Counted from the stretch's first letter, positions 18,498-27,389 are shown. The stretch is 44,143 nucleotides of DNA from Candidatus Firestonebacteria bacterium RIFOXYD2_FULL_39_29 (GCA_001778375.1 MFGV01000013.1:1-44143), one strand, 5' to 3'. Notes: a model not told the origin generated them from the sequence alone. Program-made: numbers and translations.

Positions 18498-20642
18498 ATG
18501 AAATCTATTTTAAAGATAAGCTTTCTGATTTTGTTGATGAATTTAGTGATGTACTCTGCGGAAATAAAGTACTCGACTTATCTGGGTACGACCGTGGCAG
18601 ACCGGGTGAACGCCATGTATGTGGACGCCTCGGGGAATGTGTATCTGACGGGAGAAACGACCGGAGACGGATTTCCGGGCACCGGCGCGCATTATCAAAA
18701 CTTCAATAAAGGCGGAGCTTATGATGCCTTTGTGCTGAAAATTAATCCGGCCGGAGCTGTTGAGTGGGGCACCTATTTAGGCGGCGGTGGAGTAGATGTC
18801 GGCAGTTCCATTGCGGTAAGCCAAACCGGGATTATTTACGTATGCGGTTCTACGACTTCAGCGGGCGTGGCGTTTCCTAATACAGTCATCCCGAGCGCGA
18901 CGTCTTATCAGGCCGTTAATAACGGCGGGACGGACGCGTTTCTTACGGCTATTGCAGCGAACGGAAATTCTCTTGTGTACTCAATGTTTATAGGCGGGGC
19001 GGGGGAAGAATTTGCGTTCGGCGTTGCGGTAGACAGTACAAATAATGCTTATGTGACCGGAGGAACAACCTCGAATAATACGACACTTCCGGTAACGGGC
19101 GGTTTTCAAGGAGACAATGCTTCGGGAACAGGTGATACGCATGAAAACGCTTTTGTGGCGAAGTTTAACTCTGCAGGTACGGTGCAATTCTTTACGTATC
19201 TCGGCGGAACAACAGTCGGAGGGGCGGGTACCGGGGAGGCATTTGATCGCAGCCTCGGCGGAACACACGGCAATGCAATTGCTTTAGACAGTAACAATAA
19301 TATCTACGTGACCGGCAAAACAGTAGCCGGCTTTCCTATATATCCTTTAGGCACAGAGCTGCCGTATGTGGGAATAGCATATAAGACGACAATCAGCGGA
19401 GCACCGGATGCGTTTGTATCTAAGATCAGCACAAACGGTGCCACTCTGCTCTATTCCACATATTTGGGCGGAAGCGGAATGGCGATGGGTTTTTCCATCA
19501 AGTTAGACAGCGTCGGCAATGTATATGTTGCAGGCGATAATGATTCAGATAACTTTCCTGAAGTGACCATAGATATGCCGAAGGTCGGACAAACGACTAT
19601 AGCGGGCGGTCCCTTTGATTGCTTTATCATGAAGATGAAGTTAGATGCCGCCGGATCTTTAGACGGTGTGTATTGCACCTTTTTAGGCGGGAAAGCCGGG
19701 GATCATCTGAACGCGCTTGCGGTGGATTCACTTGGAAACGCATATGTGACCGGCAGAACAGCATCGGATGATTTTGTTTCTATCTCTCCTGCATCAATTA
19801 ATACACCCATAGACAGCGTTTATGGCGCGGTGGGAAAAGCTTTTGTGACAGTAATTGGTCCTGACGGAAGCACCCGTGTCCTAAATACCTACATAGGAGG
19901 AGTAACTGATCAGGAAGGAAGAGGGATTGGACTGGATGCTTCAAATAATATTTATGTGGCGGGTTGGACCACTTCTACTGCGGAGACTTTCCCGGTAGTT
20001 GTGCCGCTTTACGCTGCACTTAAAGGACCGGTTGACGGGTTTGTTATGAAGATTTCAGCTACAGCCGCCGTCCTTTCACCTGCGATTACCGGCTTAACTC
20101 CGATTCTTGGTCCCACAACAGGAAATACAACAGTTACCATTACCGGTTCCGGGTTTTCCGGCGTTGCTTTTGCGACCGGTGTTAAGTTCGGCACTTCAAA
20201 TGCTGCTAGTTACACAGTGATTTCTGATACGAAAATTGTAGCGAAGACGGCAGCACATGTTGCAGGAAGAGTAGACGTCGTGGTAACAAGCCCTCTCGGC
20301 TCATCTCCGGTTGTGGCGGCAGATCGCTACACGTACTTTCTTCTGCCTGAGAGCAGCAGTTCCGGCGATTGCGATCCCTATATCTTTCCTTCGCCTACCG
20401 AAGGGAGCACGGCAGGTTTTGTTTACTGCATGGTCAGCTCCGGAATTGTGAATATACGGGTTTACAACGAGATTGGGGTACTGGTAGCCAATCTGGAGGA
20501 AAGTAAGCAGGCCGGTCCTCAGGGTTCCACACTTAATGTTGATAGGCTGGCGACGGGGGTGTATTTCTATATTTTAAATATAACCTACGACGATGGAACT
20601 ACAAAGAAGAATCCTAAACGCAAATTTGCGGTTAATCATTAA
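18498..20642 (+). CDS. Secreted SBBP seven-bladed propeller with type IX-like tail, cargo 2
   Basis: At 714 aa this is cargo 1 without the DUF7948 domain. It has a short signal peptide (MKSILKISFLILLMNLVMYS), seven SBBP repeats (about 22-530), one IPT/TIG domain (about 545-630) and the type IX-like tail (PYIFPSPTEGS, IRVYNEIG, LATGVYFY, KRKFAV). The central blades are almost identical to cargo 1 (for example VGQTTIAGGPFDCFIMKMK in both), while the ends differ more. This fits recent duplication or gene conversion. GGAGG precedes the ATG, and the intergenic sequence is shared with that before cargo 3. It should be secreted and surface-bound. Confidence 0.9.
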   Translation: MKSILKISFLILLMNLVMYSAEIKYSTYLGTTVADRVNAMYVDASGNVYLTGETTGDGFPGTGAHYQNFNKGGAYDAFVLKINPAGAVEWGTYLGGGGVDVGSSIAVSQTGIIYVCGSTTSAGVAFPNTVIPSATSYQAVNNGGTDAFLTAIAANGNSLVYSMFIGGAGEEFAFGVAVDSTNNAYVTGGTTSNNTTLPVTGGFQGDNASGTGDTHENAFVAKFNSAGTVQFFTYLGGTTVGGAGTGEAFDRSLGGTHGNAIALDSNNNIYVTGKTVAGFPIYPLGTELPYVGIAYKTTISGAPDAFVSKISTNGATLLYSTYLGGSGMAMGFSIKLDSVGNVYVAGDNDSDNFPEVTIDMPKVGQTTIAGGPFDCFIMKMKLDAAGSLDGVYCTFLGGKAGDHLNALAVDSLGNAYVTGRTASDDFVSISPASINTPIDSVYGAVGKAFVTVIGPDGSTRVLNTYIGGVTDQEGRGIGLDASNNIYVAGWTTSTAETFPVVVPLYAALKGPVDGFVMKISATAAVLSPAITGLTPILGPTTGNTTVTITGSGFSGVAFATGVKFGTSNAASYTVISDTKIVAKTAAHVAGRVDVVVTSPLGSSPVVAADRYTYFLLPESSSSGDCDPYIFPSPTEGSTAGFVYCMVSSGIVNIRVYNEIGVLVANLEESKQAGPQGSTLNVDRLATGVYFYILNITYDDGTTKKNPKRKFAVNH

Positions 20643-20677
20643 AGAGAGATTTATGAAAAAATTCGGAGGTTAAAATT

Positions 20678-21640
20678 ATGAAGATTAAAAAGATTGAGCG
20701 GATAGGAATAGGAATTTTGTCCGTTGTTTTGCTGAGCAGTCTGTCCTGGGCTGCGGAAAATAATCTGGCTCTACCCTCGACTCAAGAGGGCGGTACGGCC
20801 CGCGCCATGTCTATGGGTTCTGCGGTTGTAGGTCTCCCGCAGGGGGCGGCATCTTTGTTTTGGAATCCGGCAGCACTGGGCGGTTTGAGTGAAACAGAAT
20901 TGGGCCTTCACCATAACAGCGGCTTGGGTGAATCCACACAGGAAACCGTTGTTTTCGGGATGCCTGTGAATTCTCTGGGCGGCTTTGCAGCTTCCTTGAA
21001 TTATGTGGACAACGGAACCTTTGAAGGAAGAGACAGCGTCGGAGATTTGACAGCTGATTACACTGCAGGAAACCTGGGCTTAAGCCTGGGTTGGGGTAAA
21101 TATTTGCTCCCCGGTATTTCTGCCGGTGTGGCGGTAAAATACAACAGGGAAAGTCTGGCTGCCTTTACATATCAGGCTATTTCTATGGATATAGGGTTTT
21201 TGTGGACTCCGGTTTCCAATCTATATCTGGGACTGACCTATGCAAATCTGGGAATCAAGGTATCCAGCGCTCTCAGCGATCTGGAATCGGTTTTGCGTTT
21301 CGGGGCTTCCTACGAAGTTATCAAAAATTTGATTGTTGCCGCCTCCAGCGAACTGAAAGCCGGTAACAGGTTTGATAATTTACAGGTAGGAGCTGAAGGT
21401 TTTATTGATCCCATGGTGGCGCTCCGCGCCGGATATGTGCATAACTTTACAGATTTCAAACTTGAAGGCTTAACCGGTTTTACTGCCGGTCTGGGTGTTG
21501 TAATATCTAAGAGCTTGAATTTTGATTATGCATTTGTTCCTTACGGTGAACTGGGAAACTCGCACCGCTTAAGTCTAACCTATAAATTTTTGGGTGATGA
21601 TAAAATTACTCCGGAAAAACCTGCATCGAAGGTCGAGTAA
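20678..21640 (+). CDS. PorV/PorQ-family outer-membrane protein, partner 2
   Basis: This 320-aa barrel is a close paralogue of the 17493 protein: signal peptide ending SSLSWAAE, GGTARAMSMGSAVVGLPQG, FWNPAAL, and GYVHNFTDFKLEGLTGFTAG near the end. GGAGG precedes the ATG. It follows cargo 2 by 35 nt and precedes cargo 3 by 52 nt, so the cassette order cargo-PorV-cargo-PorV is kept. It should form an outer-membrane barrel that accepts the adjacent cargo. The C-terminal 20 residues after the last strand are polar and vary most between the three paralogues. Confidence 0.88.
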   Translation: MKIKKIERIGIGILSVVLLSSLSWAAENNLALPSTQEGGTARAMSMGSAVVGLPQGAASLFWNPAALGGLSETELGLHHNSGLGESTQETVVFGMPVNSLGGFAASLNYVDNGTFEGRDSVGDLTADYTAGNLGLSLGWGKYLLPGISAGVAVKYNRESLAAFTYQAISMDIGFLWTPVSNLYLGLTYANLGIKVSSALSDLESVLRFGASYEVIKNLIVAASSELKAGNRFDNLQVGAEGFIDPMVALRAGYVHNFTDFKLEGLTGFTAGLGVVISKSLNFDYAFVPYGELGNSHRLSLTYKFLGDDKITPEKPASKVE

Positions 21641-21692
21641 TATGTTTAAAAAAAATGTCAAAAATAAACAATTAACTAAGGAGGTTTAAATT

Positions 21693-24600
21693 ATGAAATC
21701 AATTTTAAAAGTCATTCTGATTCTGTTAGCAAATATAATTGTAAGCACTGTCGGGATAACTCCTGCAGCAGCGGCAAGTATAATGTATTCGACATATCTC
21801 GGGGGGACTGTTGTAGACCGGGTGAACGCTATCGCGCTGGATAGTTCAAATAACGTTTATCTTGTCGGAAAAACGGTATCAACCGGTTTTCCGGGTGCTA
21901 CAGGAACCAGTTACCAGACCAACATCAGCGCGGGAACTGATGCATTTGTGACTAAGATCAGTTCGGGCGGTGTTCTTTCGTGGTCAACTTATCTGGGAGG
22001 CGACGCAATAGACATTGCGAATGCGGTTGCTGTTGATAATGCAGGTATTGTATATATCGCAGGCTCAACGACTTCGACGACCTTTCCAATGAAAAACGCG
22101 AATATTGGGACATACGTAGGATCAACAGATACTTTTGTAACGGCGGTTAGTGCCTCCGGCGCAGGGTTGGTTTATTCGACTTATCTGGGCGGGTCCGGCG
22201 TAGATATAGGTTATGGTATCGCTGTGAACGCAAGTACAGGGGCTGCCTATATAGTAGGAGATACCACAGCCAGCGCTCCTACGGCATTTGTGACAACAGA
22301 TAATCCGGATGGTTATGGTTCCGGCCTTCTTGCAAGAGGAGCAAGCGATATTTTTGTTGTTGAGTACAATCCGGCAGGAGGCCTCGCGCATGCTTGTTTA
22401 CTCGGAGGGACAACCTCGGATATTGGACGGGCAATTGCGATTGACGGCACCGGCAAGATTTACATAACCGGCCAGACGACGGCTACTTTTACCACAACAG
22501 CCGTTTGTTTTAAATCAAGTCCTACCGGGGCGACCGATGCATTTGTAGCGATACTCAGCGCTGACTTCGCTTCTTTACTTTATGGCACATATATAGGAGG
22601 CAACGGTAATGAAGATGCCTTCGGTATAGCGTTGGATCCCAGTCTCAATGTTTACATAGCGGGATATACAGATTCTACCGCTAACTTTCCCACAACGGGC
22701 TTTGGCAATATGGTTGGTCAGACGATAAAAGGGACCGGCGAGGATGCATTTGTTTTTAAGTTGAATGCGGGTTCTGCCGGTATAAGTGACGGTGTGTATG
22801 CCACTTTTATAGGCGGCGACGGTGTTGATAGAGCTACTGCGATTAAGGTAGATTCTTTGGGCAATGCCTATGTGATCGGGTATACCTTTTCTACTGCAAC
22901 GGGTTTTCCGCTTAATAATCCGATACTATCCCCGGACTTGAGCACAAGAACCGGATCGGAAATGGCTTTTGTGACTGTGATAGATCCTTCACCTGTAGCT
23001 GCTCAGCTTCCGGTGTTCTGTTCATATTTAGGAGGTTCCGACGGGGCCACTGTTACAGAAGGTTGGGGCATAGGTCTGGATAGTTCAAACAATATTTATG
23101 CGGTCGGATATACAACTTCGGCTCTTTTTCCCATTGTCAGCGAGCTCTATACTTATCAGGGCTCGGAAGACGGCTTTCTTACTAAGATTTCTGCGGTAGC
23201 AGCAAGTACAGTAGCAACACCGGTCATAACTCCTGCGGCCGGGTTGTATACAGGTTCAGTCACGGTAACAATTACAACCTCAACCTCGTTAGCAACTATA
23301 AGGTATACAACTGACGGATCAGCACCAAACGGATCCTCGGCAGTATACACAGTTCCTTTTGCACAGACGACAACCGCAACAATTGTGGCTTTTGCAATGA
23401 AGGGCGGAATGACGGACAGCGCGGCGACAGCGGCAACTGCATTTACGATACAGGTAGCAACGCCTGTGATAACACCTGCGGCCGGGTTGTATGCAGGTTC
23501 AGTCACGGTAACAATTACAACCTCAACCTCGTTAGCAACTATAAGGTATACAACTGACGGATCAGCACCAAACGGATCCTCGACAGTATACACAGTTCCT
23601 TTTGTACAGACGTCAACCGCAACAATTGTAGCTTTTGCAATGAAGGGCGGAATGACGAACAGTGCGGCGACAGCGGCAACTGCATTTACGATAGAGGGTT
23701 TAATACCTGTAATAACACCTGCCGCCGGTCAGTATACGGGCTCAGTGACAATAACTATGGCAACGGGAACTTCAGGAGCAACTATAAGATATACAACTGA
23801 CGGAACAGCTCCAAACGGATCCTCAACAGAATACACAGGCCCATTCGCGCAGACAACAACTGCTACAATTGTGGCTTTTACTACTAAAGGCGGAATAACA
23901 AGCAGTGCAACAGCGACGAGTGCGTTCACTATTTTATCGTCGATTATAAGTATTGACCCGGCCGGCGGCACCACCGACGGGGGTACAACAGTTACCATTA
24001 CCGGTTTAGGTTTCACCGGTACAACCGTAGTAACCCAAGTCAAGTTTGGTTCGCTGAATGCCACGAGTTTTATAGTGGATTCGAATACGCAAATTAGAGC
24101 GATAGCGCCTGCTCAAATAGAAGGCGCAGTGAACATTGTGGCGATGAGCTCTGTGGGTTCATCTCCAAGTGTGTCCGGCGATATCTACACATATTTTATC
24201 GCGGGAACCGTGCCGGTTATTACCAAACTTAATCCGGTCTATGGACCTTCTACAGGCGGTGCAACAGTTGTAATTACCGGTTCCGGTTTCACCGGAGTCA
24301 CCGGCGCCAACGGAGTTAAGTTCGGTAATTTGAATGCCGAGAGTTATGTAGTGAATTCTGATACGAAGATCACAGCGAAGACTAAGGCACATGCTGTAGG
24401 AGTAGTGGACGTTGTGGTAACAAATCAGACGGGATTGTCTTTGGTTATTTTGGCAGACCAGTATAATTACACTCTTACTGCGCCGGTAAGCGGCAGTACT
24501 TCATATGTATATCCGTCTCCAAGCACCGGCAGTACGGTAAATATCAATTATTTCATGGATGGTCCGGGAGTTGTTAAGATCCGGGTTTACAATGCGGTAG

Positions 24601-24767
24601 GCAGACTGGCAGACAGTCTGGAGGAAAGCAAACTTGACGGCGCGCAGTATTCCACTCTCAATATTGGTAATCTTGCGCCCGGGGTTTATTTCTACATTTT
24701 GAGCATGAACTACGATAACGGAGATACGAGCAAGTTTACAAAGCGCAAGTTTGTAGTTGTGCGTTAA
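21693..24767 (+). CDS. Secreted propeller with chitobiase-C-like and TIG domains, cargo 3
   Basis: The 1024-aa protein has a signal peptide and seven SBBP repeats (about 28-505). Next come three tandem chitobiase/beta-hexosaminidase C-terminal-like modules of 81 residues each (about 508-748; PVITPAAGLYTGSVTVTI, IRYTTDGSAPNGSS), then two IPT/TIG domains (about 750-930) and the type IX-like tail (YVYPSPSTGS, IRVYNAVG, LAPGVYFYIL, KRKFVV). The first two 81-residue modules are almost identical in DNA. No glycosidase catalytic domain is present, so these modules are probably stalk or carbohydrate-contact domains. It is more distant from cargos 1 and 2 and closer in blade sequence to cargo 4 (42448). 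A fused PorV-OmpA gene follows. Confidence 0.88.
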   Translation: MKSILKVILILLANIIVSTVGITPAAAASIMYSTYLGGTVVDRVNAIALDSSNNVYLVGKTVSTGFPGATGTSYQTNISAGTDAFVTKISSGGVLSWSTYLGGDAIDIANAVAVDNAGIVYIAGSTTSTTFPMKNANIGTYVGSTDTFVTAVSASGAGLVYSTYLGGSGVDIGYGIAVNASTGAAYIVGDTTASAPTAFVTTDNPDGYGSGLLARGASDIFVVEYNPAGGLAHACLLGGTTSDIGRAIAIDGTGKIYITGQTTATFTTTAVCFKSSPTGATDAFVAILSADFASLLYGTYIGGNGNEDAFGIALDPSLNVYIAGYTDSTANFPTTGFGNMVGQTIKGTGEDAFVFKLNAGSAGISDGVYATFIGGDGVDRATAIKVDSLGNAYVIGYTFSTATGFPLNNPILSPDLSTRTGSEMAFVTVIDPSPVAAQLPVFCSYLGGSDGATVTEGWGIGLDSSNNIYAVGYTTSALFPIVSELYTYQGSEDGFLTKISAVAASTVATPVITPAAGLYTGSVTVTITTSTSLATIRYTTDGSAPNGSSAVYTVPFAQTTTATIVAFAMKGGMTDSAATAATAFTIQVATPVITPAAGLYAGSVTVTITTSTSLATIRYTTDGSAPNGSSTVYTVPFVQTSTATIVAFAMKGGMTNSAATAATAFTIEGLIPVITPAAGQYTGSVTITMATGTSGATIRYTTDGTAPNGSSTEYTGPFAQTTTATIVAFTTKGGITSSATATSAFTILSSIISIDPAGGTTDGGTTVTITGLGFTGTTVVTQVKFGSLNATSFIVDSNTQIRAIAPAQIEGAVNIVAMSSVGSSPSVSGDIYTYFIAGTVPVITKLNPVYGPSTGGATVVITGSGFTGVTGANGVKFGNLNAESYVVNSDTKITAKTKAHAVGVVDVVVTNQTGLSLVILADQYNYTLTAPVSGSTSYVYPSPSTGSTVNINYFMDGPGVVKIRVYNAVGRLADSLEESKLDGAQYSTLNIGNLAPGVYFYILSMNYDNGDTSKFTKRKFVVVR
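23218..23937 (+). repeat. Three 243-bp in-frame tandem repeats
   Basis: The unit GCGGCCGGGTTGTAT begins at 23235 and 23478, and a diverged GCCGCCGGTCAGTAT at 23721, a constant 243-bp period. The first two copies differ at only a few positions. They encode the three chitobiase-C-like modules of cargo 3. Confidence 0.8.
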
Positions 24768-24779
24768 AAAAACTCAGTA

Positions 24780-24810
24780 GACTTGCCGGAAGAAAGTAAG
24801 CCGGCAAGTC
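24780..24810 (+). terminator. Perfect stem-loop between cargo 3 and PorV-OmpA
   Basis: GACTTGCCGG (24780-24789) and CCGGCAAGTC (24801-24810) are perfect complements around an 11-nt loop. There is no T-run. It may reduce expression of the downstream gene or stabilise the upstream message. The 113-nt gap is longer than the other cargo-PorV gaps. Confidence 0.55.
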
Positions 24811-24880
24811 CGCGGAGATTTGGCATCAAAGTAAGTTAAGGTGCCGGCATCCGGTAAAACTAAATTAGGAGGTAAAATAT

Positions 24881-26257
24881 ATGAAAATTAAAAATGTTGA
24901 AAGGATAGGAATCGGAATTTTGTCCGTTCTTTTTCTTAGCGGCCCGTCCTGGTCTGCGGAAAACAGCAGTCTGTCTATGCCTTTGACTAAAGAGGGCGGT
25001 ACGGCCCGAGCCATGTCTATGGGGTCTGCGGTTGTGGGAGTTTCCCAGGAATCGGCATCTTTGTTTTGGAACCCGGCAGGACTGGGCAGTTTAAAAGATA
25101 TGGAGCTGGGGCTACATCACAATAGCGGACTGGGTGAATCCACGCAGGAGACTCTTGTTTTCGGAATGCCTGTGGAATCTCTGGGCGGTTTTGCCGTTTC
25201 CTTGAACTATGTGGATAATGGAACCTTTGAAGGAAGAGACAGTGTAGGAAATATTACAGACAACTACTACGCAGGAAATTTAGGCATAAATCTGGGTTGG
25301 GGTAAGTACTGGCTTCCCGGCATTTCTGCCGGTTTAGTCCTGAAATACAACCGGCAAGCGCTTGCCAGCCAGGTATATTCCGCAATTGCTATGGATGTAG
25401 GATTTTTATGGAATCCGATTTCCAGCTTAAATGTGGGTCTGACCTATACAAATCTTGGAATCAAAGTATCAAGCGCAGCCAGTGATTTGGATTCAGTCTG
25501 GAGGGTTGGAGCTTCCTATAACGTGGACAAGAATATACTTTTGGCCGCTTCCAGTGAACTGAAACCTGGAATCGGGTTCGATAATCTGCAGGTAGGAGTT
25601 GAAGGCTACATTGATCCTATGGTGGCACTACGCGCCGGTTATGTGCATAACTTTACAGATTTCAAACTTGAAGGCTTAACTGGATTTACCGCCGGTCTCG
25701 GTATTGTAATATCTAAGAGCTTTAATTTTGATTATGCTTTCATTCCTTATGGAGAACTGGGCAACTCACACCGCTTAAGTTTAATCTATAAGTTCTTAAG
25801 TGAGGAAAAGATCCAGCCGGCGCCGAGGGCGAAGATGAAACTTAGAGTCCCCGTAATAGAACCGATTGTTATCCTTAAGACGGTTCCTATTATCGAAAAA
25901 CTTATCGTTCTTGATGATGCGCATTTTGAATGGGAGAAGGATACCCTTACTGAAGATGGAGTGAAGGTAGTAGCGGAGAATGCGAGAGTATTAAGAGAAA
26001 ATCCCGAAGTTAAAATCCGCATTGCCGGCTTTTCCTCTGCCGAAGGTACCCCGGAGTTTAACCAAACGTTGAGCGAAAAAAGGGCAAAGATAGTAAAGGA
26101 AATACTTATTAAAGAAGGCGGCATTGCTCCGGAAAGGATGGCTACGATCGGATATGGCGAAACAAGACCTGCAGTGTTTGAACCGATCCCAGAGCATGTT
26201 AATTCTGCGGAAGCAAAGGCCAATATGCGCGTTCTTTTTGAAATAATTGTAAAATAA
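24881..26257 (+). CDS. PorV-like barrel fused to OmpA peptidoglycan-binding domain
   Basis: Residues 1 to about 310 are a third PorV paralogue (signal peptide, GGTARAMSMGSAVVG, FWNPAGL, GYVHNFTDFKLEG). A short Pro-rich linker leads into an OmpA C-terminal domain (about 340-458; HFEWEKDTL, IAGFSSAEGT, LSEKRAKIV, IGYGETRPA, NMRVLFEIIVK). The other two PorV proteins here end where this linker begins. The fusion would tie a cargo-carrying outer-membrane barrel to peptidoglycan. The OmpA part is very similar to that of the next gene (26475), so it was probably copied from there. AGGAGG precedes the start. Confidence 0.88.
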   Translation: MKIKNVERIGIGILSVLFLSGPSWSAENSSLSMPLTKEGGTARAMSMGSAVVGVSQESASLFWNPAGLGSLKDMELGLHHNSGLGESTQETLVFGMPVESLGGFAVSLNYVDNGTFEGRDSVGNITDNYYAGNLGINLGWGKYWLPGISAGLVLKYNRQALASQVYSAIAMDVGFLWNPISSLNVGLTYTNLGIKVSSAASDLDSVWRVGASYNVDKNILLAASSELKPGIGFDNLQVGVEGYIDPMVALRAGYVHNFTDFKLEGLTGFTAGLGIVISKSFNFDYAFIPYGELGNSHRLSLIYKFLSEEKIQPAPRAKMKLRVPVIEPIVILKTVPIIEKLIVLDDAHFEWEKDTLTEDGVKVVAENARVLRENPEVKIRIAGFSSAEGTPEFNQTLSEKRAKIVKEILIKEGGIAPERMATIGYGETRPAVFEPIPEHVNSAEAKANMRVLFEIIVK

Positions 26258-26388
26258 GAAAAAGCAGAAAAGGAAGCAAGGACAGCAAAAACAGTAAGTA
26301 AAGCTAGGTAATCACAAAATCTGCCAATGCTTTGTTGCTGATGAAAAAAAGGATTTTGTATTCTTATCCGACTATGTTGGAAAAGGAA

Positions 26389-26450
26389 CCATGAACCATT
26401 CATACTTCAGGTTCATGGCCCTGCACCTGAGCATAGCGAATGGTACAGGG
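26389..26450 (+). repeat. Two adjacent stem-loops before the DUF2934-OmpA gene
   Basis: CCATGAACC (26389-26397) pairs with GGTTCATGG (26410-26418), and directly after it CCCTG (26419-26423) pairs with CAGGG (26446-26450). Within them GAATGGT also complements an earlier ACCATTC, so alternative pairings exist. They lie in the leader about 25 nt before the ribosome site and may affect translation. Confidence 0.5.
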
Positions 26451-26474
26451 TCATTCTTAACAAAAGAGGATAAA

Positions 26475-27149
26475 ATGACAGATAAAGAAATGATTGAAGA
26501 AAATACGGAAATAAAGAGCAAAGCGTATGAGCTTTATAAAAAACACGGTTTTAAAGACGGAAATGATTATGTTGACTGGCTTGAAGCGGAAAAACAAACG
26601 GGAGCGCACTCTTGGTTAAAGCGAAGAAAGCAGCTGCAAGATATTCTTATTGGTATTGTGGGAATATTATGCGGTATCGTAGTGATCCTTATTATCCTGT
26701 TGTTTCGGGACAGCCCGAAAATGGAGCTATCCGAAAAGAGTCTTTCTGATTTGAAGGTAATGATGCTTGTGCTTGATCAGAAACCGGATGAGAACGTAAT
26801 CGCCTTCGGGGATACGCATTTTGATTATAATAAGTCTGCTCTTGCCGGTGAAGCTAAGATGCTGCTGGACCGGGAAGTTAAGATTTTAAAAGAAAACCCT
26901 AAAATTAAGGTTCGTATGGCGGGATATACCTCCGCTGAAGGCACGGAAGAAAGTAATCAGAAATTAAGCGAAACAAGGGCAAATGTAGTCAGAAATTATC
27001 TGATTGAAAAAGGTGTTGCTCCCTCTAGAATAACGACAATAGGATATGGCAGGACTAAACCGGCATTGTATGAAGTTTCCCCGGGTAACAGTAACTCACC
27101 AGAAGCAAAAGCCAACATGAGAGTTCTTTTTGAAGTGGTTGTGAAGTAA
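26475..27149 (+). CDS. DUF2934-transmembrane-OmpA protein (224 aa)
   Basis: ATG 26475 follows AAGAGGAT; an upstream ATG at 26391 lies in the hairpins and is rejected. The order is: a DUF2934 domain (about 12-45; KAYELYKKHGFKDGNDYVDW), a basic stretch (WLKRRKQ), one transmembrane helix (about 56-78), and an OmpA-type peptidoglycan-binding domain (about 105-224; HFDYNKSAL, SAEGTEESNQKLSETRA, IGYGRTKPA). Basic residues before the helix put the DUF2934 part in the cytoplasm and the OmpA part in the periplasm. It could link a cytoplasmic partner to the cell wall. The OmpA part closely matches that of the preceding PorV fusion. Confidence 0.85.
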   Translation: MTDKEMIEENTEIKSKAYELYKKHGFKDGNDYVDWLEAEKQTGAHSWLKRRKQLQDILIGIVGILCGIVVILIILLFRDSPKMELSEKSLSDLKVMMLVLDQKPDENVIAFGDTHFDYNKSALAGEAKMLLDREVKILKENPKIKVRMAGYTSAEGTEESNQKLSETRANVVRNYLIEKGVAPSRITTIGYGRTKPALYEVSPGNSNSPEAKANMRVLFEVVVK

Positions 27150-27208
27150 GGCATAATGCAGAGGTTTTGACGTTTAGAAGGTTGGAGGTTTGGCAAAAAA
27201 TAATCTAA

Positions 27209-27356
27209 CAGGTTGCTGAAAAACTCAATATTTCGTTGTTTCTGTTATTTAATTTGTTCCTGCAAAAACAAAGTGCTTGTTTTAGCAGCAATTCTAACGA
27301 CACTGGATACCGGATCTGAGTCCGGCATGACAAAAAGTGAGTTTTTCAGCAACCTG
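27209..27356. mobile_element. 148-bp MITE with perfect 19-bp terminal inverted repeats
   Basis: The left end CAGGTTGCTGAAAAACTCA (27209-27227) is the exact reverse complement of 27338-27356. CTAA flanks both sides (27205-27208 and 27357-27360), consistent with a 4-bp target duplication. The interior has no gene but contains a CCGGA/TCCGG hairpin (27310-27325) inside a CACTGGATACCGG segment of a type common in bacterial intergenic repeats. No transposase is in the window, so it would be moved in trans. Confidence 0.8.
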
Positions 27357-27389
27357 CTAAAAGACGGAAGTCTGAGGACAGAGATTAAA

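Noticed and set aside
23218-23937. Chitinase or hexosaminidase activity for cargo 3
   Set aside because: Only the C-terminal accessory modules are present; no catalytic domain is visible.
23156-24064. Two long minus-strand frames over the cargo 3 repeats
   Set aside because: They mirror the repetitive Thr/Ala/Gly coding on the + strand and have no start signals.
14530-24767. Propeller repeats considered as tandem phage tail or adhesin genes
   Set aside because: Each has a signal peptide, exactly seven SBBP blades and a secretion-like tail; no phage genes are nearby.
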